DNA from: Actinobacteria bacterium 13_2_20CM_68_14 | Lineage (GTDB): Bacteria > Actinomycetota > Thermoleophilia > Gaiellales > Gaiellaceae | Direction: 5' to 3' | Assembly (NCBI GenBank): GCA_001914705.1 | Contig: MNDB01000001.1 | Span: forward strand, 1 to 19,533 | DNA: 19,533 bases | Shown here: positions 1 to 7,076 of the stretch, piece by piece | Layout: every line of letters starts with the position of its first letter | Position numbering within the stretch: the stretch's first letter is position 1 | The notes under the pieces: generated by a model | Databases searched by the model: none | What the model saw: the letters and a program-made list of their open reading frames with translations, nothing else | What the model was told of the DNA's origin: nothing | Position numbers and translations under genes: made by a program

Positions 1-604
1 CCATGTCGAGCGCATCCGCGACCCTGACGATCCCGGCCTCGAGCGTCAGCGGCTTGCCGTACTCGCGGTGGCTGGTGATCGTGTGCAGGACCTCGGAAGC
101 GATCACCGTCAGCTCGGGCTCCTCGTAGAGACCCTCGAGCAGCTGCCGCTGCTTCGGCTCCGCGAGGAAGAGGCTGAAGTCTTCATGGCCGTCGCGATGG
201 ACAGCCATCCCGATGCAGTGCAGCAGCGCGCCGAGCGTGACGACCACCTCGGCGTCCTCTCGCTCGAGGCCGTAGTCGGTGACAAGCGAGGGCTCGACCC
301 CGTGCTTCGTCAGCTGTCGCAGGAGCTTCAGGGCGATGTTGGCCACGATCTGGACGTGCACCCACGAGTGGTCGTTGATCTGCATCCGGACGACTGCATT
401 TACGTTCGCGACGTGCCACCAAGCCTTGAGTTGCTTGTCCTTGTTGACCCGCTCGAGCAGCGTGCGGAGCTTGCGGTTCCCGCGGGCGGGCACCTTCAGC
501 CGCATCCGCTCGACGGCTTGGGCAGGCGTCAGGCGGGTATCGAGTTCGGCCTCTTGGGAGACCGGCTGCTCGATGCGCTCTTCGGTCTGCTTGTCGAGCG
601 CCAT
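1..604 (-). CDS. HD-domain phosphohydrolase-like protein, partial (C-terminus beyond the window)
   Basis: Reading leftwards from ATG at 604 gives an open frame of 201 codons that runs off the left edge. An HD-superfamily layout is visible: His79 and His83 in NDHSWVH, an HD-position motif LLHCIGMAVHR (His129-Cys130), and a late Asp in RVADALD (197-200). HD enzymes are metal-dependent phosphohydrolases or nucleotidases; the substrate cannot be told here. The oddity is Cys130 where the family name-giving Asp belongs, which would remove a metal ligand unless this subfamily uses another residue. The start is supported by a TAGGCT box 7 nt upstream and by lack of any Shine-Dalgarno. It lies 17 nt after the stop of the upstream ABC transporter gene, so it may also be read through from it. 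Confidence 0.8.
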   Translation of the reverse strand, partial: MALDKQTEERIEQPVSQEAELDTRLTPAQAVERMRLKVPARGNRKLRTLLERVNKDKQLKAWWHVANVNAVVRMQINDHSWVHVQIVANIALKLLRQLTKHGVEPSLVTDYGLEREDAEVVVTLGALLHCIGMAVHRDGHEDFSLFLAEPKQRQLLEGLYEEPELTVIASEVLHTITSHREYGKPLTLEAGIVRVADALDM

Positions 605-611
605 CGGTGGG

Positions 612-617
612 AGCCTA
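612..617 (-). promoter_or_regulatory. -10 box TAGGCT of the HD-domain gene (leaderless)
   Basis: TAGGCT on the minus strand, 7 nt before ATG 604, in the gap after the ABC transporter stop. It fits the TANNNT-to-start pattern seen at most unit starts in the window. No -35 is evident. Confidence 0.5.
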
Positions 618-621
618 AGCG

Positions 622-2427
622 CTAGGCCACGTCCTCCGCCCAATCCCCGTAGAGCGAGGTGTAAAGGCCCTGTTTTTGCATCAGTTCGACGTGGCTGCCC
701 TGCTCGACGATCTGGCCGTGCTCGAGGACGACGATCAGGTCGGCGTCGCGGATCGTCGAGAGGCGGTGGGCGATGATGAACGCCGTTCGGCCGGAGAGGA
801 GAAGGCGCAGGGCCTGCTCGATCTTCCGCTCGGTACCGATGTCGACAGACGAGGTCGCCTCGTCGAGGATCAGGATCCTCGGGTCGGCGAGCAGTGCGCG
901 AGCCAGGGCGATCAGCTGGCGCTGGCCAAGCGAGAGCCGGCTTCCTCGCTCTTGCACCTCGGTCTCGTAGCCGTTCTCGAGGCGGAGGATGAACTCGTGC
1001 GCGCCGACAGCCTCGGCCGCTCGGACGATCTCCGCTGCGGGCGCATCCGGCCGGCCGAAGGCGATGTTCTCGGCGACGGTGCCCGCGAACAGGAACCCCT
1101 CCTGCGGCACGATCCCGAGCTGGCGGCGGAGCGACGCCTGGGTGACGTCGCGAAGGTCGATGTCGTCGAACGTGATTCGGCCGTCGCGCGGGTCGTAGAA
1201 GCGGGCGAGCAGCTTCGCGATCGTCGACTTGCCGGCACCGGTGTGGCCGACGAGGGCAACCGTCGTTCCCGCCGGGACGTCGAGATCGAAGTCGGGCAGG
1301 ACGTCGGGCCCATTGCCGTACCCGAACCGGACGCGCTCGAAGCGGACGTGCCCCACGACCGTCGGCAGCTCGCGCGCACCGGGCTTGTCAAGCACGTGAG
1401 GCTCCTCGTCCAAGACGTCCATGATCTTGTCGAGCGCCGCCGTCGCGGAGAGGAACGTGCTGTAGAGCTGCGAGAGCTGCTGCACCGGGTCGAAGAAGTT
1501 CTGGACGTAGAGCAGGAAGGCGAACAGGGTTCCGAGCGTCACGGCGCCCTGGAAGTAGAGGTGACCGCCGTAGCCGAGCACCACGGCGAGTGCGACGGTC
1601 GAGACGAGGTCGACGAACGGGAAGTAGACCGCGTTCAGGACGACCGTCTGCATGTTCGCGGCGCGGTAGTGCTCCGCGACCTCGCGGAAGTTGGCGGTGT
1701 TTCGATCCTCGCGCGTGAAGGCTTGCACGATCCGCATGCCCGCGATGTCCTCGGCCAGCGTCGCCGTCACGAGCCCGAGCCGCTCGCGCACCGCCGCATA
1801 GGCGCGCGAGGAGTAGATCCGGAACAGGATCGTGCCGACGCTCATGATCGGGATCACCGCGAGTGTCGCCAGCGCCAGCCGCCAGTCGAGGACGAGCAGC
1901 AGGATCGCGGTGCCGATCAGGGTCAGCGTGCTCTGCACGAGCGTCGTGACGCCGTCGGTGACGAGCTGGTCGAGGGCTTCGACGTCGTTCGTCAGCCGGC
2001 TGATGATCACGCCCGCACGGTTGCGTTCGAAGAAGCCAAGCGAGAGCCGCTGCAGGTGGCCGAAGAGCTTCATGCGCAGGTCGGCGAGGATCCGCTCGCC
2101 CACCCAGCCCGTCAGATACGTCTGCACATAGCTCATGCCCCAGTTCGCGAGCCCGGCGAACAGGAAGATGGCGACGATCACCCAGAGCGCGCCGAGGTTG
2201 TTCTTCTTGATCCCGTCGTCGATCGCGTACTTGGACAGGAAGGGTGGTGCGAGCGCGGTCGCGGTCGCCAGGAGCAGCGAGAAGATCGAGAGCGTCGTCC
2301 GCCTCCGGTAGGGCGCGGTGAGCCGCGCGAGCGTCGCCAGCCGCCGACGCGTCCGACGCCACGACCAGTCCTCGACCTCGGCGCCCCGCTGCATCGTCAG
2401 GTGGCTCCCGGCCTGCCAGACCCTCAT
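622..2427 (-). CDS. ABC exporter half-transporter, catalytic-Glu subunit with deviant signature
   Basis: 601 aa, a standard exporter half-transporter: a six-helix membrane domain (about residues 40-330) followed by an ATPase domain. Walker A GHTGAGKST is at 394-402, the signature reads LSLGQ (498-502) instead of LSGGQ, Walker B is ILILDE with catalytic Glu523, and the switch His is H554 in IIAHRLS. It lies downstream of a second half-transporter gene (2558-4366) on the same strand. The two have complementary deviations, so I infer a heterodimeric exporter of the TM287/288, BmrCD or YheHI kind; the substrate (drug, lipid or peptide) cannot be deduced. ATG 2427 is preferred because AAGAGG lies 9 nt upstream. 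Met12 is an alternative start. This is one of the few genes here with a recognisable Shine-Dalgarno. Confidence 0.93.
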   Translation of the reverse strand: MRVWQAGSHLTMQRGAEVEDWSWRRTRRRLATLARLTAPYRRRTTLSIFSLLLATATALAPPFLSKYAIDDGIKKNNLGALWVIVAIFLFAGLANWGMSYVQTYLTGWVGERILADLRMKLFGHLQRLSLGFFERNRAGVIISRLTNDVEALDQLVTDGVTTLVQSTLTLIGTAILLLVLDWRLALATLAVIPIMSVGTILFRIYSSRAYAAVRERLGLVTATLAEDIAGMRIVQAFTREDRNTANFREVAEHYRAANMQTVVLNAVYFPFVDLVSTVALAVVLGYGGHLYFQGAVTLGTLFAFLLYVQNFFDPVQQLSQLYSTFLSATAALDKIMDVLDEEPHVLDKPGARELPTVVGHVRFERVRFGYGNGPDVLPDFDLDVPAGTTVALVGHTGAGKSTIAKLLARFYDPRDGRITFDDIDLRDVTQASLRRQLGIVPQEGFLFAGTVAENIAFGRPDAPAAEIVRAAEAVGAHEFILRLENGYETEVQERGSRLSLGQRQLIALARALLADPRILILDEATSSVDIGTERKIEQALRLLLSGRTAFIIAHRLSTIRDADLIVVLEHGQIVEQGSHVELMQKQGLYTSLYGDWAEDVA

Positions 2428-2436
2428 CGCGCGCGA

Positions 2437-2442
2437 CCTCTT
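2437..2442 (-). promoter_or_regulatory. Shine-Dalgarno AAGAGG deciding the start at 2427
   Basis: AAGAGG on the minus strand, 9 nt before ATG 2427. It stands out because most other unit starts in this window lack any Shine-Dalgarno. It suggests this second ABC gene is translated from a leadered or polycistronic message. Confidence 0.55.
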
Positions 2443-2473
2443 ACTTGTTCACGCGCGCATCCCCACCCCGGGT

Positions 2474-2495
2474 GGTGGCAGGTCCACCCGCCACC
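2474..2495 (-). other. Hairpin in the 130-nt gap between the two ABC genes
   Basis: GGTGGC (2474-2479) and GCCACC (2490-2495) pair around a 10-nt loop. On the minus strand a TACGCT (2508-2503) just upstream could be a -10 box, which would put the hairpin in a leader. It could attenuate or stabilise the message between the two half-transporters, or be chance in GC-rich DNA. No T-run follows. Confidence 0.25.
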
Positions 2496-2557
2496 CGCGG
2501 CGAGCGTATCGCGGAAAAGCACACGTGTCTGTGCCGGGTCGGCGCCGAAACGGTGAA

Positions 2558-4366
2558 TCATGCGACCTCCGCCTCTTCGGCTTCGTCGACGACAGCACGA
2601 GCCTCGACAGCATCGGCGAACTGGCGCTCGAGCAAGCCGTGCTCGTAGATGTCGCGGTAGACCTGGCTCGTCTCGAGCAGATCGTCGTGCGTGCCGCGGG
2701 CGGCGATGCGTCCCTCGTCGACGACCACGATTTCGTCGGCGAGCGAGATCGTCGACAGGCGGTGGGCGATGATCAGCGTCGTCCGGCCCTCCATCGCCTC
2801 GCGCAGGCCGAGCCGGATTCGCGCCTCGGTGCTCGCGTCCACCGAGGCGGTTGCGTCGTCGAGGATCAGGATGCGCGGGTCGACGGCGATTGCCCGGGCG
2901 ATCGCGAGCCGTTGGCGCTGTCCGCCGGACAGCGTGATCCCGCGCTCGCCGATCACCGTGTCGTAGCCCTCCGGCAGGCGTTCGATGAACTCGTGTGCCT
3001 GGGCGAGCCTGGCGACGTGCTCGATCTCGTCGTCGCTCAGACCCGGGGCGCCGAAGGTGATGTTCTCGCGGACCGAGGCGGAGAAGAGGAAAGTGTCCTG
3101 TGAGATCGCGCCGATCTCACTCCGGAGCGAGCCGAGCTTCAGGTCCCGCACGTCGGCGCCGTCGATCGTCACCCGCCCGGCGGTGACGTCGTAGAAGCGC
3201 GGCACGAGCGAGGTCAGCGTCGTCTTGCCCGAGCCCGTGTGCCCGATCAGCGCGATCGTCTGACCGGGCGGCACGTCGAGGTCGATGCCCTCGAGCACTG
3301 GGCGTCCGGGCATGTACTCGAACCCGACCCCTTCGAAGCGGATGTGGCCGCCCCCGGCCGGGAGCTCGCCGGCGCCGGGCCGATCGGTCACCTCTTCGGG
3401 CTCGTCGATCACCTGGAAGATGCGCTCGCCCGAGGCGGTCGCCCGCTGCGCCTGCCCGATCCACATCCCGAGCGAGCGCAGCGGCACGACCAGCAGGCCG
3501 AGGTAGAGGTTGAAAGCGACGAAGCCGCCGACCGACAGCTCGCCGGAAGTGACCATGCGCGCGCCGACGAGCAGCACTGCCGCCTGAGCGACGAGCGGCA
3601 CCCACGAGATCAGGGGGACGTAGAAGGCGCGCTGCCGGTTCGCCTTGATCGTCTGGTCGAAGACCGCCTCGGTGCGGGCCCGGAACTTCTCGCGCTCGCT
3701 CGGCTCCTGTGCGAACGACTTGACGACGTGGACGCCGACGATGTTCTCCTCGGCGACGGTGGCGACGTCGGCGAGCTTCTGCTGGACCTCGCGCAAAGTC
3801 GGGTGCGAGACGTGGCTGTAGCGGTATGCGAGGACGACCAGTACCGGCGTGATCGCCAGCGCGATCAGAGCCAGCTTCCACTCGAAGAAGAACAGCACCC
3901 CGGTGACGAAGACGACCGTGAGGATGTTCTGGAAGAAGAAGATCAGGCCGTAGCCGAGGAAGAAGCGCACGCCCTGGAGGTCGACGGTCGCCCGCGACAT
4001 CAGCTGGCCGGTCTGGTGGCGGTCGTAGAAGCCGAACGAGAGCCGGACGAGGCGTGCATAGAGGCTCTGGCGCAGGTCCATCTCGACCGCGAGCGCCTGC
4101 CGGCCCGAGATCAACCGGCGGCCGAACATCAGAACTGCGCGAACGACCCCCAGCGCGACGATGGCGCCGACGTACATCCACAGCTTGTGCGAGTCGCGCG
4201 GCGTGAGCGCGTCGTCGATCACGTTCTTCGTTATCCAGACGAGGGCGATCTGACTGCCCTGGTAGCCGATCGCGAAGATGGTCGAAATCGCCAGCGAGGC
4301 CTTGTAGGGCCGGAGAAATCCGAGCAGCCGGAAGAAGGTCTGGCGGTAGCGCGGTGCCTCGGGCAT
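2558..4366 (-). CDS. ABC exporter half-transporter, degenerate-site subunit (Walker B Asp)
   Basis: 602 aa with the usual exporter order: six-helix membrane domain (about 20-310), then the ATPase domain. Walker A GHTGSGKTT is at 375-383, the canonical signature LSGGQ at 479-483, Walker B reads ILILDD so that Asp504 replaces the catalytic Glu, and the switch His is H535. In heterodimeric exporters one subunit carries exactly this Glu-to-Asp change and pairs with a partner whose signature is deviant; the neighbour 622-2427 has LSLGQ. Asp at this position and LSLGQ would meet in one composite, non-hydrolysing site. ATG 4366 is supported by TAGATT 6 nt upstream. It is the first gene of the pair; the partner follows after 130 nt. 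Confidence 0.93.
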   Translation of the reverse strand: MPEAPRYRQTFFRLLGFLRPYKASLAISTIFAIGYQGSQIALVWITKNVIDDALTPRDSHKLWMYVGAIVALGVVRAVLMFGRRLISGRQALAVEMDLRQSLYARLVRLSFGFYDRHQTGQLMSRATVDLQGVRFFLGYGLIFFFQNILTVVFVTGVLFFFEWKLALIALAITPVLVVLAYRYSHVSHPTLREVQQKLADVATVAEENIVGVHVVKSFAQEPSEREKFRARTEAVFDQTIKANRQRAFYVPLISWVPLVAQAAVLLVGARMVTSGELSVGGFVAFNLYLGLLVVPLRSLGMWIGQAQRATASGERIFQVIDEPEEVTDRPGAGELPAGGGHIRFEGVGFEYMPGRPVLEGIDLDVPPGQTIALIGHTGSGKTTLTSLVPRFYDVTAGRVTIDGADVRDLKLGSLRSEIGAISQDTFLFSASVRENITFGAPGLSDDEIEHVARLAQAHEFIERLPEGYDTVIGERGITLSGGQRQRLAIARAIAVDPRILILDDATASVDASTEARIRLGLREAMEGRTTLIIAHRLSTISLADEIVVVDEGRIAARGTHDDLLETSQVYRDIYEHGLLERQFADAVEARAVVDEAEEAEVA

Positions 4367-4372
4367 TCCTGG

Positions 4373-4378
4373 AATCTA
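4373..4378 (-). promoter_or_regulatory. -10 box TAGATT of the ABC pair, sharing the UDG stop codon
   Basis: TAGATT on the minus strand, 6 nt before ATG 4366. Its first three bases are the TAG stop codon of the upstream uracil-DNA glycosylase gene. The distance implies a leaderless transcript. Confidence 0.6.
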
Positions 4379-4999
4379 GCCGTCCGCGAAAGCGTCACCG
4401 CTTTGAGCTAGCTCGGCGCGAATCGACGCGGCGGCGCCCTCGACGAGCGCCCGGTTTGCAGGGGAATTGAGCCAGCCGCTCGCCCCAGAGGGGTGAGGGA
4501 GCGGGATCACCATCGCTCCGTTGCGTTCGTAGCGCGCGCCGACGCACTCGGTCACGCTCTTCAGTCCCAGCAGCCGCCGCACGGCCAGGCCGCCGACCGG
4601 CACGATCAGCCTCGGCCGGATCAGCCGGAGCTCCCACTCGCCCCAGAAGGAGCAGAGCTCCTGCTCTCGCGGAGCCGGTGTCCGGTCGCCTCGTCCCGAA
4701 GGCGCCTTGCCGGGGTAGCAGCGGGTGACGGAGGCGCAGTAGAAGGTGGCGTAGAACTCGTCCTCCTCGAGCTGGAGCCAGCTGCGAAGCGTCCTGCCGG
4801 CGCGGCCGCGCCAGGGGAGGCGCTCCTCCCCTTCGACGACGCCTGGCGCCTGGCCGAACATGTACGCGCTCTGGCCCGCGTAGGGCTGGACGACCGGCAG
4901 GGACTCGAGCGGGTAACCGGCCTCGACGCAGGCTCTGCAGACCCGGTTGTCACGTTGAAGCGATCGCAGCGAGCGATAGCTCGAGCGCCTGCGCGTCAT
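4376..4999 (-). CDS. Uracil-DNA glycosylase family protein, iron-sulfur (family 4-like)
   Basis: 207 aa from ATG 4999. UDG-superfamily features are visible: GQAPG (49-53) at the place of the GEAPG loop, a TRCYPG stretch, LIVPVGGLAVRRLLG before the C-terminal third, and the HPSG loop (169-172). Cys21-x2-Cys24 with Cys94 and Cys116 match the four-cysteine [4Fe-4S] pattern of family 4/5 enzymes. Such enzymes excise uracil from DNA to begin base-excision repair. Gln50 in place of the more usual Glu leaves activity or substrate uncertain. The frame stays open upstream to 5110, but that extension lies inside the methyltransferase gene and has the composition of a shadow frame. Starting at 4999 puts the gene 10 nt after the methyltransferase stop, so the two are probably co-transcribed. 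Confidence 0.85.
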   Translation of the reverse strand: MTRRRSSYRSLRSLQRDNRVCRACVEAGYPLESLPVVQPYAGQSAYMFGQAPGVVEGEERLPWRGRAGRTLRSWLQLEEDEFYATFYCASVTRCYPGKAPSGRGDRTPAPREQELCSFWGEWELRLIRPRLIVPVGGLAVRRLLGLKSVTECVGARYERNGAMVIPLPHPSGASGWLNSPANRALVEGAAASIRAELAQSGDAFADG

Positions 5000-5009
5000 G
5001 CGCGGCGAT

Positions 5010-5597
5010 TCATACCTGGACGGCGACGAACCAGCGGCCCGCGAAGAGCGTCCGGCCGCCGCCGAGCTCGTCGGCCAGCGAGTCGGGTTCGAAGTAGCGC
5101 TTGTAGACATGCCAGCACGAGCCGTCGCTGAGGACTCGTTCCTGCCACTCGACCGGGTCGACCTCGTCGTGGAGCGCGGAGTCGACGACGATCAGCTCGT
5201 CCGCGACGCGGCGCGCCTCGCGGCGAAAGGCGTCGCGCTCGTCTTCCTCGAGGTGGCCGTAGAAGAAGCTCGTCAGCAGCCGTTCGAAGGAGTCGTCCGA
5301 GAACGGAAGCTCGACCGCGTCCCCCTGGACGAACCGTCCCTCGGGAACCTTCGCCCGGGCGAGCTCGAGCATCGATGGACTCTGGTCGAGCCCCGTGATC
5401 TCGCCCCGGAGGTGCTGGGTGAGAAAGCCGGTTCCACAGGCGACGTCGAGCGTCCGCGCGGGCGGGAGCGCCCCGAGCGTGCGGGTCAGCGCCTTGGTTT
5501 CCTCGAGCCAGTCGGGCCGCCGGCGGTTCGTGAACACCCCCGTCCCGAGCCACCAGTCGTCGTACTCCGGAGCTCGCCGCTCGTAGTAGGCCTTCAC
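5010..5597 (-). CDS. Class I SAM-dependent methyltransferase
   Basis: 195 aa from GTG 5597. The N-terminal YYERRAPEYDDWW stretch is typical of UbiE/Methyltransf_11-type enzymes. Motif I is LDVACGTGF (about 50-58), followed by the acidic GLDQS loop and GDAVELPFSDDSFE, the usual adenosine-contact and post-motif region. The methyl acceptor cannot be deduced. It is the first gene of a two-gene unit with the uracil-DNA glycosylase and is divergent from ftcD with only 19 nt between start codons. The start is supported by TAGTCT 8 nt upstream and by fit of the N-terminus to the family. Confidence 0.85.
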   Translation of the reverse strand: MKAYYERRAPEYDDWWLGTGVFTNRRRPDWLEETKALTRTLGALPPARTLDVACGTGFLTQHLRGEITGLDQSPSMLELARAKVPEGRFVQGDAVELPFSDDSFERLLTSFFYGHLEEDERDAFRREARRVADELIVVDSALHDEVDPVEWQERVLSDGSCWHVYKRYFEPDSLADELGGGRTLFAGRWFVAVQV

Positions 5598-5604
5598 GCG
5601 GTCC

Positions 5605-5611
5605 TAGACTA
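5605..5611. promoter_or_regulatory. Overlapping divergent -10 boxes (TAGACT plus strand, TAGTCT minus strand)
   Basis: The heptamer TAGACTA gives TAGACT on the plus strand (5605-5610), 6 nt before GTG 5617 of ftcD. On the minus strand it gives TAGTCT (5611-5606), 8 nt before GTG 5597 of the methyltransferase. Both units appear leaderless and share five base pairs of their -10 elements, so polymerase should be able to occupy only one direction at a time. Confidence 0.6.
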
Positions 5612-5616
5612 CGGGC

Positions 5617-6516
5617 GTGCGTTTGCCGCTCGAGTCGGTGCCGAATTTCTCCGAGGGGCGCGACCGGGCGACGCTCGACGCCCTTGCCGGCGCCCTCTCC
5701 GCGAGGGCGCGGCTGCTCGATGTTCATGCCGACGCGGACCACAACCGCTCCGTGTTCACGCTTGTCGCCGACGAGGACGACTTGGTCGAGGCGCTGGTGG
5801 CGGGGATTGCCTGCGCCCGCGAGCGGATCGACCTACGGCGGCACGAGGGCGCGCATCCGCGGGTGGGTGCCGCCGATGTCGTGCCCGTGGTTCCCCTGCG
5901 GCCGGGTGACATGGAGCGGGCGAAACGGGCCGCACTCGCACTGGCGGAGCGGGTCGGCGGCGAGCTCGACCTGCCCGTATTCGTCTATGGCGAGCTCGCG
6001 CCCGGCCGCGGGCCGGCGTTCTTCCGCGCGGAGGGCCTCGAGGGGTTACGTCGGCGTGTCGAGTCCGGCGAGCTTGCGCCGGAGTTCGGGCCGGCGCGCA
6101 TCGAGGATCGTTCGGGCGCCGTACTCGTCGGAGCGCGACGACCGCTGATCGCGTTCAACGTCAACCTGCGCGGAGAGCTCGAGGCGGCGCGGGAGATCGC
6201 CGCGGCGGTCCGCGAGCGCGACGGCGGATTCCCAGGCGTGCGTGCCCTCGGGCTCGAGTTGCCGCGCGCAGGCCTCGTGCAGGTGAGCATGAACGTCGAG
6301 GACTGGGAAGCGGCCGCGCTGCATGACCTGCTCGCGGCCATCGAGCGAGAGGCGAGCGCCCGTGGGGCGAAGGTGGTCGGCTCCGAGCTCGTCGGCCTCA
6401 TGCCGGGCGGGGCCGCGGCGGCCGCGGCGGGTGCGGCCCTGCGAATCGACGGGTTCGATGCCTCTCGCGTTCTGGAGCTCCGGTTGCTCGAGCCGGACGC
6501 CGCCGATCTGGAGTAG
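5617..6516 (+). CDS. ftcD: Glutamate formimidoyltransferase
   Basis: 299 aa, the length of the transferase part of eukaryotic FTCD. It moves the formimino group of N-formimino-L-glutamate to tetrahydrofolate, giving glutamate and 5-formimino-THF, the last step of one histidine degradation route. Family landmarks are VPNFSEGR near the N-terminus, DADHNRSVFT (39-48), the HEGAHPRVGAADVVP block (76-90) with the probable catalytic His, and GARRPLIAFNVNL. The start is GTG 5617, 6 nt after a -10 box. The context fits: hutH, hutU and hutI follow on the same strand, and no hutG or hutF type hydrolase is present. No cyclodeaminase domain is fused, so that activity must be encoded elsewhere. Confidence 0.95.
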   Translation: MRLPLESVPNFSEGRDRATLDALAGALSARARLLDVHADADHNRSVFTLVADEDDLVEALVAGIACARERIDLRRHEGAHPRVGAADVVPVVPLRPGDMERAKRAALALAERVGGELDLPVFVYGELAPGRGPAFFRAEGLEGLRRRVESGELAPEFGPARIEDRSGAVLVGARRPLIAFNVNLRGELEAAREIAAAVRERDGGFPGVRALGLELPRAGLVQVSMNVEDWEAAALHDLLAAIEREASARGAKVVGSELVGLMPGGAAAAAAGAALRIDGFDASRVLELRLLEPDAADLE

Positions 6517-6569
6517 CAAGAGCCGGGCGCGGTTGAGCTTTCCCTCCCGCGCAGGTCGCCTCCGTCCGT

Positions 6570-6575
6570 CAGACT
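6570..6575 (+). promoter_or_regulatory. Weak -10-like CAGACT before the PRC-barrel gene
   Basis: CAGACT lies 9 nt before ATG 6585. It differs from the TAGACT boxes of the window at the first base only, so initiation may be weak or the gene may be read through from ftcD. Confidence 0.3.
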
Positions 6576-6584
6576 GAGACGGCG

Positions 6585-7010
6585 ATGGGTGACCCTGTTT
6601 CCTGGCTAGTGATCGAAGCCGGCTGGAAGGTCCTGGCCGCGGACGGCCGCGAGGTCGGCCAGGTCGACGAGGTGGTCGGCGACAGCAACGCCGATATCTT
6701 CGACGGGCTCGCGATCGCGACGAGCAGGTTCGGGAAGCCGCGTTACGTGCCTTCGGAGCAGGTGGACGAGATCACCGAGGGAACCGTGCGGTTGTCTCTG
6801 ACCCTGGCGCAGGTCGACCAGCTTGGGGAGTATCTCGAGCCCGCGACGAGCGCCCAGATCGAGCCGAACAGCAAAGGCGGCATCGGCGAGTCTCTGAGCT
6901 CCGAGGCGCGCGAGCTCGAGGGGAAGGCGTTCGCTCCGACGCAGGATCAGGAGCACTCGATGAACATCTGGCGCCGGATCGCTTTCTTCTTCCGGCGTCT
7001 TTTCAGCTAG
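6585..7010 (+). CDS. PRC-barrel domain protein with a basic aromatic C-terminal helix
   Basis: 141 aa. Residues about 8-85 read as a PRC-barrel: W-KVLAADGREVGQVDEVVGD, then FDGLAIATSRFGKPRYVPSEQV and EGTVRLSLTLAQVDQL, as in the DUF2171/PRC group of small beta-barrel proteins. Residues 86-125 are a hydrophilic linker. The last 16 residues (126-141, beginning MNIWRRIAFFF) alternate Arg with aromatic and aliphatic residues and look like an amphipathic membrane-binding helix. The function is unknown; PRC-barrels occur in photosynthetic reaction centre H subunits, RimM and stress-related proteins. It lies 68 nt after ftcD and before a hairpin, between the two halves of the histidine pathway, with no visible link to it. 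Confidence 0.8.
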   Translation: MGDPVSWLVIEAGWKVLAADGREVGQVDEVVGDSNADIFDGLAIATSRFGKPRYVPSEQVDEITEGTVRLSLTLAQVDQLGEYLEPATSAQIEPNSKGGIGESLSSEARELEGKAFAPTQDQEHSMNIWRRIAFFFRRLFS

Positions 7011-7030
7011 CGCGCCCCGCGGGGCTAGCT
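7005..7030 (+). terminator. Terminator-like hairpin after the PRC-barrel gene
   Basis: AGCTAG (7005-7010) pairs with CTAGCT (7025-7030), and CCCC (7015-7018) with GGGG (7021-7024), leaving a 4-nt bulge on the left arm. It includes the stop codon of the PRC-barrel gene. A TTTT lies about 20 nt downstream. It probably separates this gene from the hut operon. Confidence 0.45.
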
Positions 7031-7062
7031 TGCCGGCCCCGGTTTTGCCCGAACCGCAGGGC

Positions 7063-7068
7063 TAGACT
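7063..7068 (+). promoter_or_regulatory. -10 box TAGACT of the hut operon (leaderless)
   Basis: TAGACT, 8 nt before ATG 7077 of hutH, no Shine-Dalgarno, no clear -35. No inverted repeat resembling a HutC operator is visible around it. Confidence 0.6.
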
Positions 7069-7076
7069 GGCCGCGA

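Noticed and set aside
676..2556. A 626-codon open frame on the plus strand opposite the ABC transporter
   Set aside because: It is the antisense of a clear ABC transporter gene. Its protein is a low-complexity Arg/Asp/Glu/Val mix without domains, as expected for a shadow frame in GC-rich DNA.
3239..4411. A 390-codon plus-strand open frame opposite the second ABC gene
   Set aside because: Same reason: antisense to well-supported Walker A, signature and Walker B motifs, with shadow-frame composition.
4376..5110. Longer uracil-DNA glycosylase starting at 5110
   Set aside because: The extra 37 residues are Ser/Arg/Ala-rich and lie inside the methyltransferase gene. ATG 4999 gives normal operon spacing and the expected N-terminus before the CxxC motif.
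7021..7062. A HutC or other operator ahead of hutH
   Set aside because: Inverted repeats here are explained by the terminator-like hairpin at 7005-7030 and a short CCGG palindrome. Nothing resembles a known hut operator.
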